Assembly: GCA_910584055.1 (NCBI GenBank)
Contig: CAJTZS010000043.1
Coordinates: forward strand, 1 to 33,145
DNA length: 33,145 nucleotides
Reading direction: 5' to 3'
Source: an uncultured Muribaculaceae bacterium
GTDB taxonomy: Bacteria > Bacteroidota > Bacteroidia > Bacteroidales > Muribaculaceae
Within the stretch, counting starts at the first letter, position 1. Every line of letters starts with the position of its first letter. Under the pieces are notes generated by a model. That model searched no databases, was not told the origin of the DNA, and worked only from the letters and a program-made list of their open reading frames with translations. Shown here one piece after another: positions 1 to 7,637 of this stretch. Position numbers and translations under genes: made by a program.

Positions 1-72
1 GTGAACCGAATTTATTTAATTTTTAACCACGTCCATTTTTAGTGGACAGTAGTGTGTAGATATATATTTGAA

Positions 73-108
73 AGCGGGATGTCAAAATTCATAAATTGAC
101 ACCCCGCT
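73..108 (-). terminator. Hairpin terminator after the serpin gene
   Basis: Arms AGCGGG-AT-GTCAA and TTGAC-AC-CCCGCT pair over about 12 of 13 positions around a 10-nt loop. It sits 45 bp past the serpin stop codon and is followed on the minus strand by a short T-rich run. It probably ends the protease-serpin transcript. Confidence 0.55.
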
Positions 109-152
109 ATTATTTTTAACAGCTTCTTAGTTGGATTTAGATTGGGTATGGT

Positions 153-1364
153 TTATAGATTATATATAATACCCGCCATTAGAATTGTTTCAGTCTCTGT
201 GTTGTGCACGTAATATATGAATGGACGGTCGAGTTTAAAGGTTACTTCTTCATCGGCGAAATCTGGATTGGCGGTCACTCCGTTTACATGTGTTACAGAA
301 GCAATCTTAGCTCCCTCTTCATCTATGCTTGTGTACGCCTTATGTTTTAATACTACATTAGATTCCTGTTTGATGCCCATCTTGTCGAACCTGCAGCTGG
401 AGTGCAAACCCATCTCCCTTAGTACATCTGTAATATCAACGGAATATCCTGTTTCGAACTTAGGCAGCGATAGATGCACTAATGCATTTTTCCATCGGTT
501 ATCCTTGGTTATTTCATTTATCGAGATGCTTTTTGTCAATTCTGCAATGTTGATACCCTCGGAAGGTAAGATAAACTTCATATTGTTTTTCCCCATTTTC
601 AATGAAACCGCCTCGTAATCGTTTGATTTAAGATATTGAAAGATATTATCTTGGTTCATCATTTTTACGTTTCCTATATAGTTTCGTCCATTGAATGTTT
701 CTGATGTTGTTTTGTTTACGTCAAACTTATTTTTCCATTCTCCTTGAAAATAGAGGGTATTTATCAACACACAAACCAAATCAGAGGAAATATTAACATC
801 AATCTTAGGAATCAATCCTTTGGTGTTGTCACTGCACCATTTATCCAGTCTGTCTTTGTTTACATTGTCTGAAAAATCCAAAGAATAAACGTCTGAATAA
901 AAATTAGACTCCATCAGATTTTTCCAATTATCAATGAATGGATAATTGCTGTTGATCCAACATGAATTTGCAATCAAGGTCTCTCCTCCATTGGATTTGG
1001 ATGTTAAAAAACGCATCAAAAGTTGACATGTGCTATTTAGCGATGTCACCTCGGTATGTCCTATAAGTTTCCTGATTGCCTCTTCCATTTCATTGTCACA
1101 GCTGTTGGCTAACATTGTCAGGCATAACGAAGCGCTCAAGGGTGAAAATGAAACACAGTCCTTATCTTTTTCTTTAGCAACAATATTGTTGAAGACTTTA
1201 GAACCCCAAGCATTCAAGGCATCGTTCGCCTTTTTTTCGGCTGCTGAGAACTCAATTTTTTCGATGCTTGGAATCTTCCCTTGATTGTCCACCTCAACAT
1301 CGTTGGAACATGAAAGCATCAATGCCAACATCAATGAGATTGGAAGTATAAATTTGAGTTTCAT
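153..1364 (-). CDS. Serpin-family protease inhibitor, lipoprotein
   Basis: A 403-residue serpin, a suicide inhibitor that traps a target protease after cleavage of its reactive loop. Residues 1-19 form a lipoprotein signal ending MLSC (Cys19), so it should be anchored in the envelope, perhaps on the surface. Family marks seen: NTLYFQGEWKNKF at 202-214, HLSLPKFE near 297-304, LREMGL at 315-320, hinge DEEGAKIASVT at 348-358 and DRPFIYYV from 379. The hinge has Glu-Glu-Gly as in inhibitory serpins but Ala at P14, usually Thr/Ser. The scissile bond would fall around Val363-Asn366, so I cannot assign specificity. It lies 95 bp downstream of a C10 cysteine protease gene on the same strand with no promoter box seen between them, so the two are probably co-transcribed. 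The Tannerella serpin miropin is a known bacterial relative that also inhibits cysteine proteases. Family call firm; target inferred. Confidence 0.93.
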   Translation of the reverse strand: MKLKFILPISLMLALMLSCSNDVEVDNQGKIPSIEKIEFSAAEKKANDALNAWGSKVFNNIVAKEKDKDCVSFSPLSASLCLTMLANSCDNEMEEAIRKLIGHTEVTSLNSTCQLLMRFLTSKSNGGETLIANSCWINSNYPFIDNWKNLMESNFYSDVYSLDFSDNVNKDRLDKWCSDNTKGLIPKIDVNISSDLVCVLINTLYFQGEWKNKFDVNKTTSETFNGRNYIGNVKMMNQDNIFQYLKSNDYEAVSLKMGKNNMKFILPSEGINIAELTKSISINEITKDNRWKNALVHLSLPKFETGYSVDITDVLREMGLHSSCRFDKMGIKQESNVVLKHKAYTSIDEEGAKIASVTHVNGVTANPDFADEEVTFKLDRPFIYYVHNTETETILMAGIIYNL

Positions 1365-1459
1365 ATTGAAAATAGTTTTTTAATAATTGTAATTTTATTT
1401 TAAGTTCTCAAAAGCTAATGCGGCTCGTATTCACAATAGCATCAGATGGGTTTGAGGTA

Positions 1460-2788
1460 TCAATCTACGCTAAAAACGCAAAAGTAGAAATTTTCTGAGA
1501 AGTTATCATACCCAGAATGATTGAAACCGTTTTCATCATATTGATATGCATCATTGGGGTCGAATATATTTACAAGAAAATATCCATTGCAATTTCCATT
1601 CCAGCCCCAATTAAAATGCAAATACCTTGCAAAATCTCTAATTAATGTTGGTTTCATGATAGAAACATCATTTTCATCAATTGCTCCCATGCCCCAAAAC
1701 CTAATCATCAAACCAATTTCCCATATGCCATCCGCTACCCACGCATGTCCCTCTGTTGCATTGGCAAAACCTTGGACATATGCAACCTTTTGATTGAAAA
1801 TAGACACACCGCCCAGACTGTTATATAATCCACGGGCTGTGTTGCCTGAAGAAATAGGATTTTTTCCGCTTAGGGATTTAATAACATTTATTACTTTTGA
1901 TGTTGCTGCGGGTGTCTGTGGATTATCTCCCATTTCATATCTTGCATCGGATAGAACACCAATCTGTCTTACTAATCTGCCAATGGTTTTATGTTTTTCT
2001 TCTGTTAGTTGGCAATTATTATAGTTTATGCAGTACGCGTCAGAATAACAGCTTTCTTTATGTTTTTTCAAGAGAGGCCAATTAATAGTTTCTGAAGCGA
2101 TGTCCATTTCTGGGAAAAAATAAGAAAGCTCACTTGGCTTATTCATTGCAGATAATATTTGAGCAGCAGCAACTGGTCCGCATCCTCCGATTTTATTAGG
2201 ACAATACATACCCTCTGGCCATTTTTGACCCCATCTGACTATGAGGGCAGGACTCACTTTCTGTTGGGGAAAAATAGTATCATAATATCCGGGTCTTAAT
2301 TCAGGTCTTGGCGTATTGTCATCAGTTAACGATATAAATGATGGGGAAGGTTGAGATGCATATTCCAAGGTTTTTTGGAGTGTCTTGTCAAATGCCGGGT
2401 TCGAATTTGGTTTATAAGAATTAAAATTTCCTTCATCTATTATTGCAAGCAATGGCTCAACGTCTTTTCTTGCCGATACAAGCGCAAAACCTTCATTTTC
2501 GTTAAAATCGACCGCATAGATCAATGTGTCTGATTGAGAGCGAGTAGCGCGTCCAATAATTGGTGTGACGGATTTAACTGTTTTGAAATCAGAATTGCGA
2601 GTATTAATATTTTCACTTATTGTTGCCAACAGAGCAATCTTCGCAGCTTCAGATTTAGTTCTAATTCGTAAGCCTTCATTGACTTTAGATTCATTGTGGC
2701 TAATTTCTGGAGTGTCCATGTTGCTGCAACCACAAAGAATAAGGCAAATTGTAAGATAAATAGGAAATTTAGATTTTACGAGTTTCAT
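1460..2788 (-). CDS. C10-family cysteine protease (streptopain/SpeB type), lipoprotein
   Basis: A 442-residue secreted cysteine endopeptidase of MEROPS family C10. Signal residues 1-20 end in a lipobox LCG-Cys21. A prodomain of the Spi/I69 type spans roughly 45-150 (FALVSARKDVEPLLAIIDEG at 101-120), and the peptidase domain spans about 175-442. The nucleophile is Cys203 in GGCGPVAAAQ, the general base His348 in EGHAWVADG, and the Trp motif NWGWNG lies at 393-398, so the active site looks intact. Length agrees with Bacteroides C10 enzymes, but there is no extra C-terminal domain. It is the first gene of a two-gene unit with the serpin and has a TATATTTG promoter box 26 bp upstream. C10 proteases such as SpeB and the B. 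fragilis Bfp enzymes are typically encoded beside a dedicated inhibitor, and here the neighbour is a serpin instead. Confidence 0.93.
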   Translation of the reverse strand: MKLVKSKFPIYLTICLILCGCSNMDTPEISHNESKVNEGLRIRTKSEAAKIALLATISENINTRNSDFKTVKSVTPIIGRATRSQSDTLIYAVDFNENEGFALVSARKDVEPLLAIIDEGNFNSYKPNSNPAFDKTLQKTLEYASQPSPSFISLTDDNTPRPELRPGYYDTIFPQQKVSPALIVRWGQKWPEGMYCPNKIGGCGPVAAAQILSAMNKPSELSYFFPEMDIASETINWPLLKKHKESCYSDAYCINYNNCQLTEEKHKTIGRLVRQIGVLSDARYEMGDNPQTPAATSKVINVIKSLSGKNPISSGNTARGLYNSLGGVSIFNQKVAYVQGFANATEGHAWVADGIWEIGLMIRFWGMGAIDENDVSIMKPTLIRDFARYLHFNWGWNGNCNGYFLVNIFDPNDAYQYDENGFNHSGYDNFSENFYFCVFSVD

Positions 2789-2813
2789 GATATAAATATT
2801 TAGTTTGTGCTGA

Positions 2814-2821
2814 CAAATATA
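2814..2821 (-). promoter_or_regulatory. -7 promoter box for the protease-serpin pair
   Basis: On the minus strand this reads TATATTTG, matching the Bacteroidales -7 consensus TAnnTTTG, 26 bp before the protease ATG. A -33 TTTG at the usual spacing is not evident. Confidence 0.5.
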
Positions 2822-2854
2822 CGAAATTTTTATAAAATAAAAAACATTTGTTAT

Positions 2855-2944
2855 TTTTTCTTCGGGCTAAATATCCTCGCCGGCATCCTCGGCTGGGCGC
2901 CCCTGCATTTCACGCTGCCTAAAGACCCTCAGCCGGAAGACTGA
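2855..2944 (+). pseudogene. 3' remnant of an unidentified plus-strand gene
   Basis: An open stretch in one frame encodes about 29 residues, including GLNILAGILGWAPLHF and ending in a TGA at 2942-2944. No start codon or ribosome site belongs to it. Its base composition is clearly more G+C-rich than the AT-rich DNA on its left, and a strong terminator follows 17 bp later. This looks like the last part of a membrane or hydrophobic protein gene whose body was removed or displaced when the protease-serpin segment arrived. I cannot name the family. It could instead be a chance open frame, but the composition jump and the terminator argue against that. Confidence 0.4.
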
Positions 2945-2961
2945 TTGCTATAGATCAATAG

Positions 2962-3013
2962 AAACGGCTGATTTTGTTTATTGGTAATAAATAAAATCAG
3001 CCGTTTTTGTTTG
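2962..3013 (+). terminator. Strong intrinsic terminator
   Basis: A stem of about 21 bp with one mismatch (AAACGGCTGATTTT pairing with AAAATCAGCCGTTT, extended by TTTATT/AATAAA) is followed by TTTTTGTTT. It ends the transcript of the gene remnant just upstream and separates it from the acetyltransferase gene. Confidence 0.85.
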
Positions 3014-3086
3014 ATAGCAATGAACAAAGTACTAATTTAGCATTGAAGTTGATTAGATAGATTTCTGTTCTATTAAGCAGGATATT

Positions 3087-3581
3087 ATGATTGAAAATGT
3101 ACATGACAACATCGACTATGAAGTGTTGGTGGGCGTCTGGTTGGAATCTGTAAGGGCGACGCATGATTTTCTCTCCGAAGAAGATGTTGACTTCTATCAT
3201 CATAGGATTCTTACGGAGTATATGCCGAATGTCGAGATTTATGCGATAAAAAACATCAACGGGAATTGGTGTGCCTTTATCGGGCTTAGTCCGGATAACA
3301 TTGAGATGCTTTTTGTTCATCCCGAAGAAATGGGCAAAGGGTATGGGACTGCGTTGTTGGAATTTGCCGTTAAGGAAAAAGGTATAATAAAAGTTGATGT
3401 CAACGAGCAGAATCAAAGGGCGTTGGGATTCTATCAGAAGCACGGGTTCTCCATTGTCGGTCGCGATGCCACCGACGGAGAGGGCAAACCATATCCCATA
3501 TTGCATATGGAACTTTCCGACGCAATAAGTGATAAAACACTTCCCCCGGAAGATTCGCGATTTAATATAAAACTCTCCTGA
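3087..3581 (+). CDS. GNAT-family N-acetyltransferase, YjaB-like
   Basis: A 164-residue cytoplasmic acetyltransferase expected to use acetyl-CoA. The N-terminal WLESVRATHDFLSEED (18-33) and the C-terminal VNEQNQRALGFYQKHGF (105-121) followed by GKPYPILHMEL match the layout of E. coli YjaB, whose physiological substrate is unknown. The acetyl-CoA-binding motif A is VHPEEMGKGYGTALLEFA at 77-94, with the G-K-G-Y-G pyrophosphate loop. The chosen ATG is preceded by AGGATAT, and its N-terminus aligns with the family start. About 20 residues beyond the GNAT fold (DAISDKTLPPEDSRF onward) are unusual and may be a neutral tail. It may share a transcript with the Fic gene 58 bp downstream. Family firm, substrate unknown. 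Confidence 0.9.
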   Translation: MIENVHDNIDYEVLVGVWLESVRATHDFLSEEDVDFYHHRILTEYMPNVEIYAIKNINGNWCAFIGLSPDNIEMLFVHPEEMGKGYGTALLEFAVKEKGIIKVDVNEQNQRALGFYQKHGFSIVGRDATDGEGKPYPILHMELSDAISDKTLPPEDSRFNIKLS

Positions 3582-3639
3582 TTATAGAAATATAGGTGGA
3601 AAAGTTGGATAAGTGGGTAGAAAACTTTAATTTTATAGT

Positions 3640-4650
3640 ATGAAAACCGAATTAGAGGAATTGGTGGGAAGATATCGTGAACTTGGCATAGACCAACAAT
3701 TGGACTATGACAAATTCTATCTATATTCCATTATCACACATTCGACAGCGATTGAAGGCTCGACCATTACGGAACTTGAAAATCAGATAATGTTTGAGAA
3801 TGGTATTGCCATAAAGGGCAAAAGCATTGTCGAGCAGAACATGAACCTTGACCTCAAAGCCGCATACGAGCGTGTGTTGGTATATGCCCGAAACCATTCC
3901 GATATTACAATTGACCGGCTCAAAGAACTGTCGGCTATGACAATGAAAAACACCGGAGCTGAGTATCATACGGTATTAGGAGATTTCTCATCCGCCAAAG
4001 GTGAGTTGCGACTGTTAAATGTCACGGCAGGTGTTGGGGGTAAGTCATATATGGCATTTAATAAAGTGCCGCAAAAATTGAAAGAGTTTTGCGATGCATT
4101 GAATGCTGCTCGGCGAAATGTATCATCAATGAGCATACAGCAGCTTTATGAACTGAGTTTTGATGCTCATTATAATTTGGCGACAATTCATCCGTGGGCC
4201 GATGGCAACGGGCGCATGGCGCGTTTGCTTATGAACTGGTTGCAATTTGAATATGGTCTGATACCCTCACGAATATTCAGCGATGACAAAGAGGAATATA
4301 TAAAAGCGTTGGTGGCGACACGAGAAAACGAGGATTTGTCAATATTCCGAAACTTTATGACCGAAACGATGATTGCACATCTTTCGCACGACATCGCCGC
4401 ATATACAGAATCCATCGGAGAAAGCAAACCTATAATAGAAAAGGCCGCCACTCCTGCAAAGCCCAAGAAAACCCGCGACAAAATCATAGACCTGTTACGC
4501 CAAAATCCAAAACTGAGCGCAACTGCACTTGCCGCTGAAATCGGCATCTCCGCCAAAGGCATCCAGCACCACCTCGCCAACCTCAAAGCCGAAGGCATCC
4601 TCTACCGCATCGGCCCCGACAAAGGCGGTTATTGGAAAGTAAACGATTGA
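3640..4650 (+). CDS. Fic-domain AMP-transferase with winged-helix tail
   Basis: A 336-residue cytoplasmic Fic protein, predicted to transfer AMP from ATP onto a Ser/Thr/Tyr of a target protein. The core motif HPWADGNGR is at 184-192, with catalytic His184, Asp188 and Arg192 all present. The N-terminal helix carries STAIEG (35-40), matching the class II auto-inhibitory motif [S/T]xxxE[G/N] with Glu39 as the inhibitory residue, so no separate antitoxin is needed. Residues about 278-336 form a winged helix-turn-helix (KTRDKIIDLLRQNP, then ATALAAEIGISAKGIQHHL and a beta-wing), a DNA-binding tail seen in many bacterial Fic proteins that could allow autoregulation. The gene stands alone apart from the acetyltransferase upstream. 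G+C and codon use rise visibly over the last 200 bp, which encode the HTH. Confidence 0.93.
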   Translation: MKTELEELVGRYRELGIDQQLDYDKFYLYSIITHSTAIEGSTITELENQIMFENGIAIKGKSIVEQNMNLDLKAAYERVLVYARNHSDITIDRLKELSAMTMKNTGAEYHTVLGDFSSAKGELRLLNVTAGVGGKSYMAFNKVPQKLKEFCDALNAARRNVSSMSIQQLYELSFDAHYNLATIHPWADGNGRMARLLMNWLQFEYGLIPSRIFSDDKEEYIKALVATRENEDLSIFRNFMTETMIAHLSHDIAAYTESIGESKPIIEKAATPAKPKKTRDKIIDLLRQNPKLSATALAAEIGISAKGIQHHLANLKAEGILYRIGPDKGGYWKVND

Positions 4651-4768
4651 TTGTTCTTTTTTACAGTTACATCTATATGCTCACCAATGGGATACGGTGA
4701 TGTCAATATCAAACATGTTACTTCGGCAAGACACACTATACCTTTTCTTATCGCGTAAAATAGGTGGC

Positions 4769-4996
4769 TTAGTGACCACAGGATTTAATTATCGCCTGAA
4801 TAAACATGATAAAGAAACCGAACCACAATATGGACATCCCTGTCCTATGAATTTTGTCCAGGGTGCTTATATGGTAAGGATTCATAATTGTAGTTCCGCA
4901 GAACGGACAATTGAAATATTGTTGTGAGTCACCGGGATTGTCAAGTATGTGTCCGCATCCCGGACAAGACACTTGTTTTTTGTCTTTTTCTTCCAT
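4769..4996 (-). CDS. Small zinc-ribbon membrane protein
   Basis: A 75-residue protein with CPGC (Cys11, Cys14) and CPFC (Cys30, Cys33), spaced as a rubredoxin-type zinc ribbon, followed by a hydrophobic helix at about 53-71 and a short tail KSCGH. The ribbon should face the cytoplasm with a single membrane anchor. Its start codon lies 3 bp after the stop of a 47-residue membrane protein gene, so the two are likely translated together. It is the last gene of the minus-strand cluster that begins at 9822. The opposite strand carries an overlapping open frame of similar size without recognisable features, which I regard as a shadow. Function unknown. Confidence 0.75.
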   Translation of the reverse strand: MEEKDKKQVSCPGCGHILDNPGDSQQYFNCPFCGTTIMNPYHISTLDKIHRTGMSILWFGFFIMFIQAIIKSCGH

Positions 4997-4999
4997 ATG

Positions 5000-5143
5000 T
5001 CAACCATATATTATCCAACTGATTATTAATAACACCATTGTAGCGATTATAATTAGAGACATGCATCCGAAACATCCGTTGCCTAATGATGCGCAACCGT
5101 CCAATGCCTCTTGTTGCGGTGTTTTACCTTCTTTTATTGGCAT
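5000..5143 (-). CDS. 47-residue single-pass membrane protein
   Basis: A short open frame on the minus strand from ATG (5143) to TGA (5000). The soluble head MPIKEGKTPQQEALDG is followed by a Cys-rich stretch (Cys17, Cys24, Cys27, pattern C-x6-C-x2-C) and a strongly hydrophobic segment at 28-46, LIIIATMVLLIISWIIYG. The charge pattern and helix are those of a real membrane peptide, not random translation, and the coupling to the next gene (3 bp gap) supports expression. It sits 57 bp downstream of the lipoprotein gene at 5201-5869. I do not recognise a family. Confidence 0.65.
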   Translation of the reverse strand: MPIKEGKTPQQEALDGCASLGNGCFGCMSLIIIATMVLLIISWIIYG

Positions 5144-5200
5144 ATTCTGAAGTTTTTAATAAAATTTGAGTTATCTAAAAATCCTTAATTTAAGAAGTTG

Positions 5201-5869
5201 TTATAGGGTTCTTAGATCCTGAATGAAAGTAAATGTGTCTGAGAGACCCATTGTGTTCTCGTAATATTCGGTTCTGCCGTTGCGCATCATGAATACCCCA
5301 TAAACATCATAGCTTTTTCCGGTTCTCTCATCGAAATCATCATTAACCGGACCGAACAGGCATATATTGTTACTTTGTGTTATGATTTGTTCGGTCAACG
5401 GATTGTAAAACACATAATTCCCAAATCGTTTCTTGAATTCCTTAAGGGAATCTGCAAATCGGACGTATGTGTATGTGGCTGCCACCGATCCGTCATCCCA
5501 TAGGTCTTCAACTAAAAAATAAGAATCTGTCCTTTTTATTCGATAGTATCCGGGAGAAGACATTTTTTGATAAGTGATGGGTCGCCCATTCGGTGACGTG
5601 GCAGCGAATTCCTTTTGTACTTCTGTCTGGGTCTTAGTTTCGGAATCATCCTCAAGGGAATATGCCGTGTATTTTGGCGTTTCGACAGATGTTTGATCAG
5701 TACCTTCATGTGAATAGTAGGAGAATTCTCCTGATGACTGGAAGGATTCACTTTGCGAATCCTTTTTTGAAGAACCGCACGATTCCTGAATACTCAGATA
5801 ACATACAATCATAAAGGCGAGAATTATCGTTGTCTTGCCACTTTTCAATGTTTTAATAAAACTGTTCAT
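5201..5869 (-). CDS. Putative lipoprotein of unknown function
   Basis: A 222-residue exported protein. A basic N-terminus and hydrophobic segment (13-27) precede ESCGSS with Cys31, a plausible though non-canonical lipobox for Bacteroidota. A low-complexity Ser/Asp/Glu/Thr linker runs to about residue 95 and a folded domain follows. Within the domain, NPLTE at 156-160, GPV at 173-175, YDVYGV at 187-192 and GRTEYYEN at 198-205 line up with the C-terminal half of the lipoprotein encoded at 9376-9822 (NPDT, GPV, YAVYAV, GRFALYLN), so the two look homologous. The preceding TPR gene ends 14 bp upstream, so both share a transcript. Function not known. Confidence 0.8.
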   Translation of the reverse strand: MNSFIKTLKSGKTTIILAFMIVCYLSIQESCGSSKKDSQSESFQSSGEFSYYSHEGTDQTSVETPKYTAYSLEDDSETKTQTEVQKEFAATSPNGRPITYQKMSSPGYYRIKRTDSYFLVEDLWDDGSVAATYTYVRFADSLKEFKKRFGNYVFYNPLTEQIITQSNNICLFGPVNDDFDERTGKSYDVYGVFMMRNGRTEYYENTMGLSDTFTFIQDLRTL

Positions 5870-5883
5870 ATCATTTGAATAAA

Positions 5884-7452
5884 TTATAGGAAACGTTGGG
5901 TCAAATATTTCTGAATATCTTCCATATGTTGATAATAATCAAAAGCACGAACGGCTTCTATAGCCATATGATGTCCCTTCTTTGCAGCTTTTGTAAACCA
6001 TTTCTTGGATTCCATACGGTTTTTTTGAATTAGGTATATTAAACCGAAAGTTGTTTCTTCTTCTCCATCGATATTGTTGGGTTCATATCCTTTTTTCATA
6101 TAGGAGATTCCAAGATTGAAGTTTTTGGATGTTCCCAGTCCAAGGCAATAAGCATTTCCAAGTTCGAACATGGCACTTTTATTGGATGGCTCAGTTTCTA
6201 CAAGTCGTTTGATATATGAAAAGTATTTCGGAAAGTTCTTAATGTTTTTATAAAGATTTGCTGCATCTCCGAAAATGGAGGAAGACCATGTACCCGCTTT
6301 ATTGAAATAACTATCTGCTTTAACATAATTACCATTAAATAGTTCGAGCCTGCCGAGTGTAGCATATGCGTCTATACGAGCTTCTGGTTCTCCTTTCAAT
6401 TGTTCATCTCCTGTTTGTATTGGTGCACCGGGGTCAGAAAAAGGATCCTGGAACAAAAAATTAATGATTGGAATGGAATTGGCAGAGGAAAGAAGCTGAT
6501 TTTTGGAAGTGAAGTAAAGCACTGGTTCAAGTTCGCTATTGTAATTGCTGATATTTGGTGCTAATGTGACAACTTCTTGACACAATGCAATTGCATCAAA
6601 AGGAATGGCTTCATCGTTTTCTACACATTTTGCAAGACGTAGCATTGCTGGCACGTATTTATACTTTGTGGCAGCTATATATTGAAACATGGCATTATGA
6701 TCATTGTTATCAGTCTCTTTCAATGAGGCCAATTCACAAATGAGTCTTGAAGGATTATTGTTGAGGCATTGAATTGCTGTATCAATGGCAATTTCCTTAT
6801 CGAAAAAACGGAATAATACGCGAAGAAATCCATCAAAATCTTTTGAGTAATCTTTGTTTATCCCTCCCCATGCGGATAAATAGAGTGTGAGTATATGGTT
6901 TGTTTCTGTAGGGTCTTTAAAACCATATATGGCATCTAAAATTTTTCTGTATAATACTACTTGGTTGCATTTTCTACTTATATTTTGAGAGCATGAAATG
7001 CAAAGATCTTTCATACATTCATCTGCGGCATTACACCATTCCTTCAGATTGGAAACATTAAAAGCTGTGGAATCATTATTCAAAGTCAAAAGCAACTCCC
7101 AGCTCTTTTCTGCAACAATATCACAGAAATTCTTATCGATTATCTTTTTGAATAAGGAGTCTGTCGATGATAATACCTTTTGTAATATCTTGAATGTGTG
7201 TCCAATTTCTACTATATTTCCGTTGGATAATGTTTTATATGCTTCATGTATAAATTTGGTATTTAGGGTTGTTGTGGATTCTGTTATTTCGTCATGGGTA
7301 GTAACAGTTGGAGTGAAACGAGCAGTTTCTACTGGTGTGACAAAGGAAAGGGTTTCATAATGGAGAGGAGTTGGTGCTTTGTGAGACGCGAATGTTTGTG
7401 ATATGGCAATCCACATTAACAATATAGATAGTGTAAAACGAAACTTGCTCAT
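5884..7452 (-). CDS. Secreted Sel1/TPR-repeat protein
   Basis: A 522-residue protein with a cleavable-looking signal peptide (hydrophobic 6-19, cleavage probably after TFASH). It is mostly helical. Clear Sel1-like units lie near the C-terminus: GNAYCLGLGTSKNFNLGISY and, next, GLIYLIQKNRMESKKWFTKA. A TPR-like unit (TLGRLELFNGNYVKADSYF) lies further in. Such repeats form superhelical scaffolds for protein contacts, so a periplasmic or surface adaptor role is plausible. The N-terminal half (35-330) is helical but not assignable. It leads the downstream subcluster: the lipoprotein gene starts 14 bp after its stop, while 185 bp separate it from the nuclease gene upstream. Its leader carries a 13-bp tandem repeat. 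Confidence 0.85.
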   Translation of the reverse strand: MSKFRFTLSILLMWIAISQTFASHKAPTPLHYETLSFVTPVETARFTPTVTTHDEITESTTTLNTKFIHEAYKTLSNGNIVEIGHTFKILQKVLSSTDSLFKKIIDKNFCDIVAEKSWELLLTLNNDSTAFNVSNLKEWCNAADECMKDLCISCSQNISRKCNQVVLYRKILDAIYGFKDPTETNHILTLYLSAWGGINKDYSKDFDGFLRVLFRFFDKEIAIDTAIQCLNNNPSRLICELASLKETDNNDHNAMFQYIAATKYKYVPAMLRLAKCVENDEAIPFDAIALCQEVVTLAPNISNYNSELEPVLYFTSKNQLLSSANSIPIINFLFQDPFSDPGAPIQTGDEQLKGEPEARIDAYATLGRLELFNGNYVKADSYFNKAGTWSSSIFGDAANLYKNIKNFPKYFSYIKRLVETEPSNKSAMFELGNAYCLGLGTSKNFNLGISYMKKGYEPNNIDGEEETTFGLIYLIQKNRMESKKWFTKAAKKGHHMAIEAVRAFDYYQHMEDIQKYLTQRFL

Positions 7453-7453
7453 T

Positions 7454-7479
7454 ATATTATTGTTTTATATTATTGTTTT
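7454..7479. repeat. 13-bp tandem duplication in the TPR gene leader
   Basis: ATATTATTGTTTT occurs twice head to tail, ending one base before the start codon region of the TPR gene. Slippage here would change the untranslated leader length. No coding effect. Confidence 0.7.
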
Positions 7480-7637
7480 GTGATGGAAAACTTTTGGGAG
7501 GAACTCGCCCTGTGATATGTCCGGAAAAATACCCCCCTCTAAAAAAATTTTCGACAGAAAGTGACATTTCTGGAGCATGATGGCTGTTCAAAAATGTTTA
7601 TTATTCTTGAACGTGTAGATGTAAACTTTAAAAGGAA

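Noticed and set aside
1..60. GTCCA-TTTTTAG-TGGAC stem near the left edge, possibly an insertion-sequence end
   Set aside because: Only five base pairs, and no second end or transposase is in view.
4697..4927. 76-codon plus-strand frame opposite the zinc-ribbon gene
   Set aside because: The minus strand encodes a well-formed double CxxC ribbon plus a membrane helix; the plus frame has neither.
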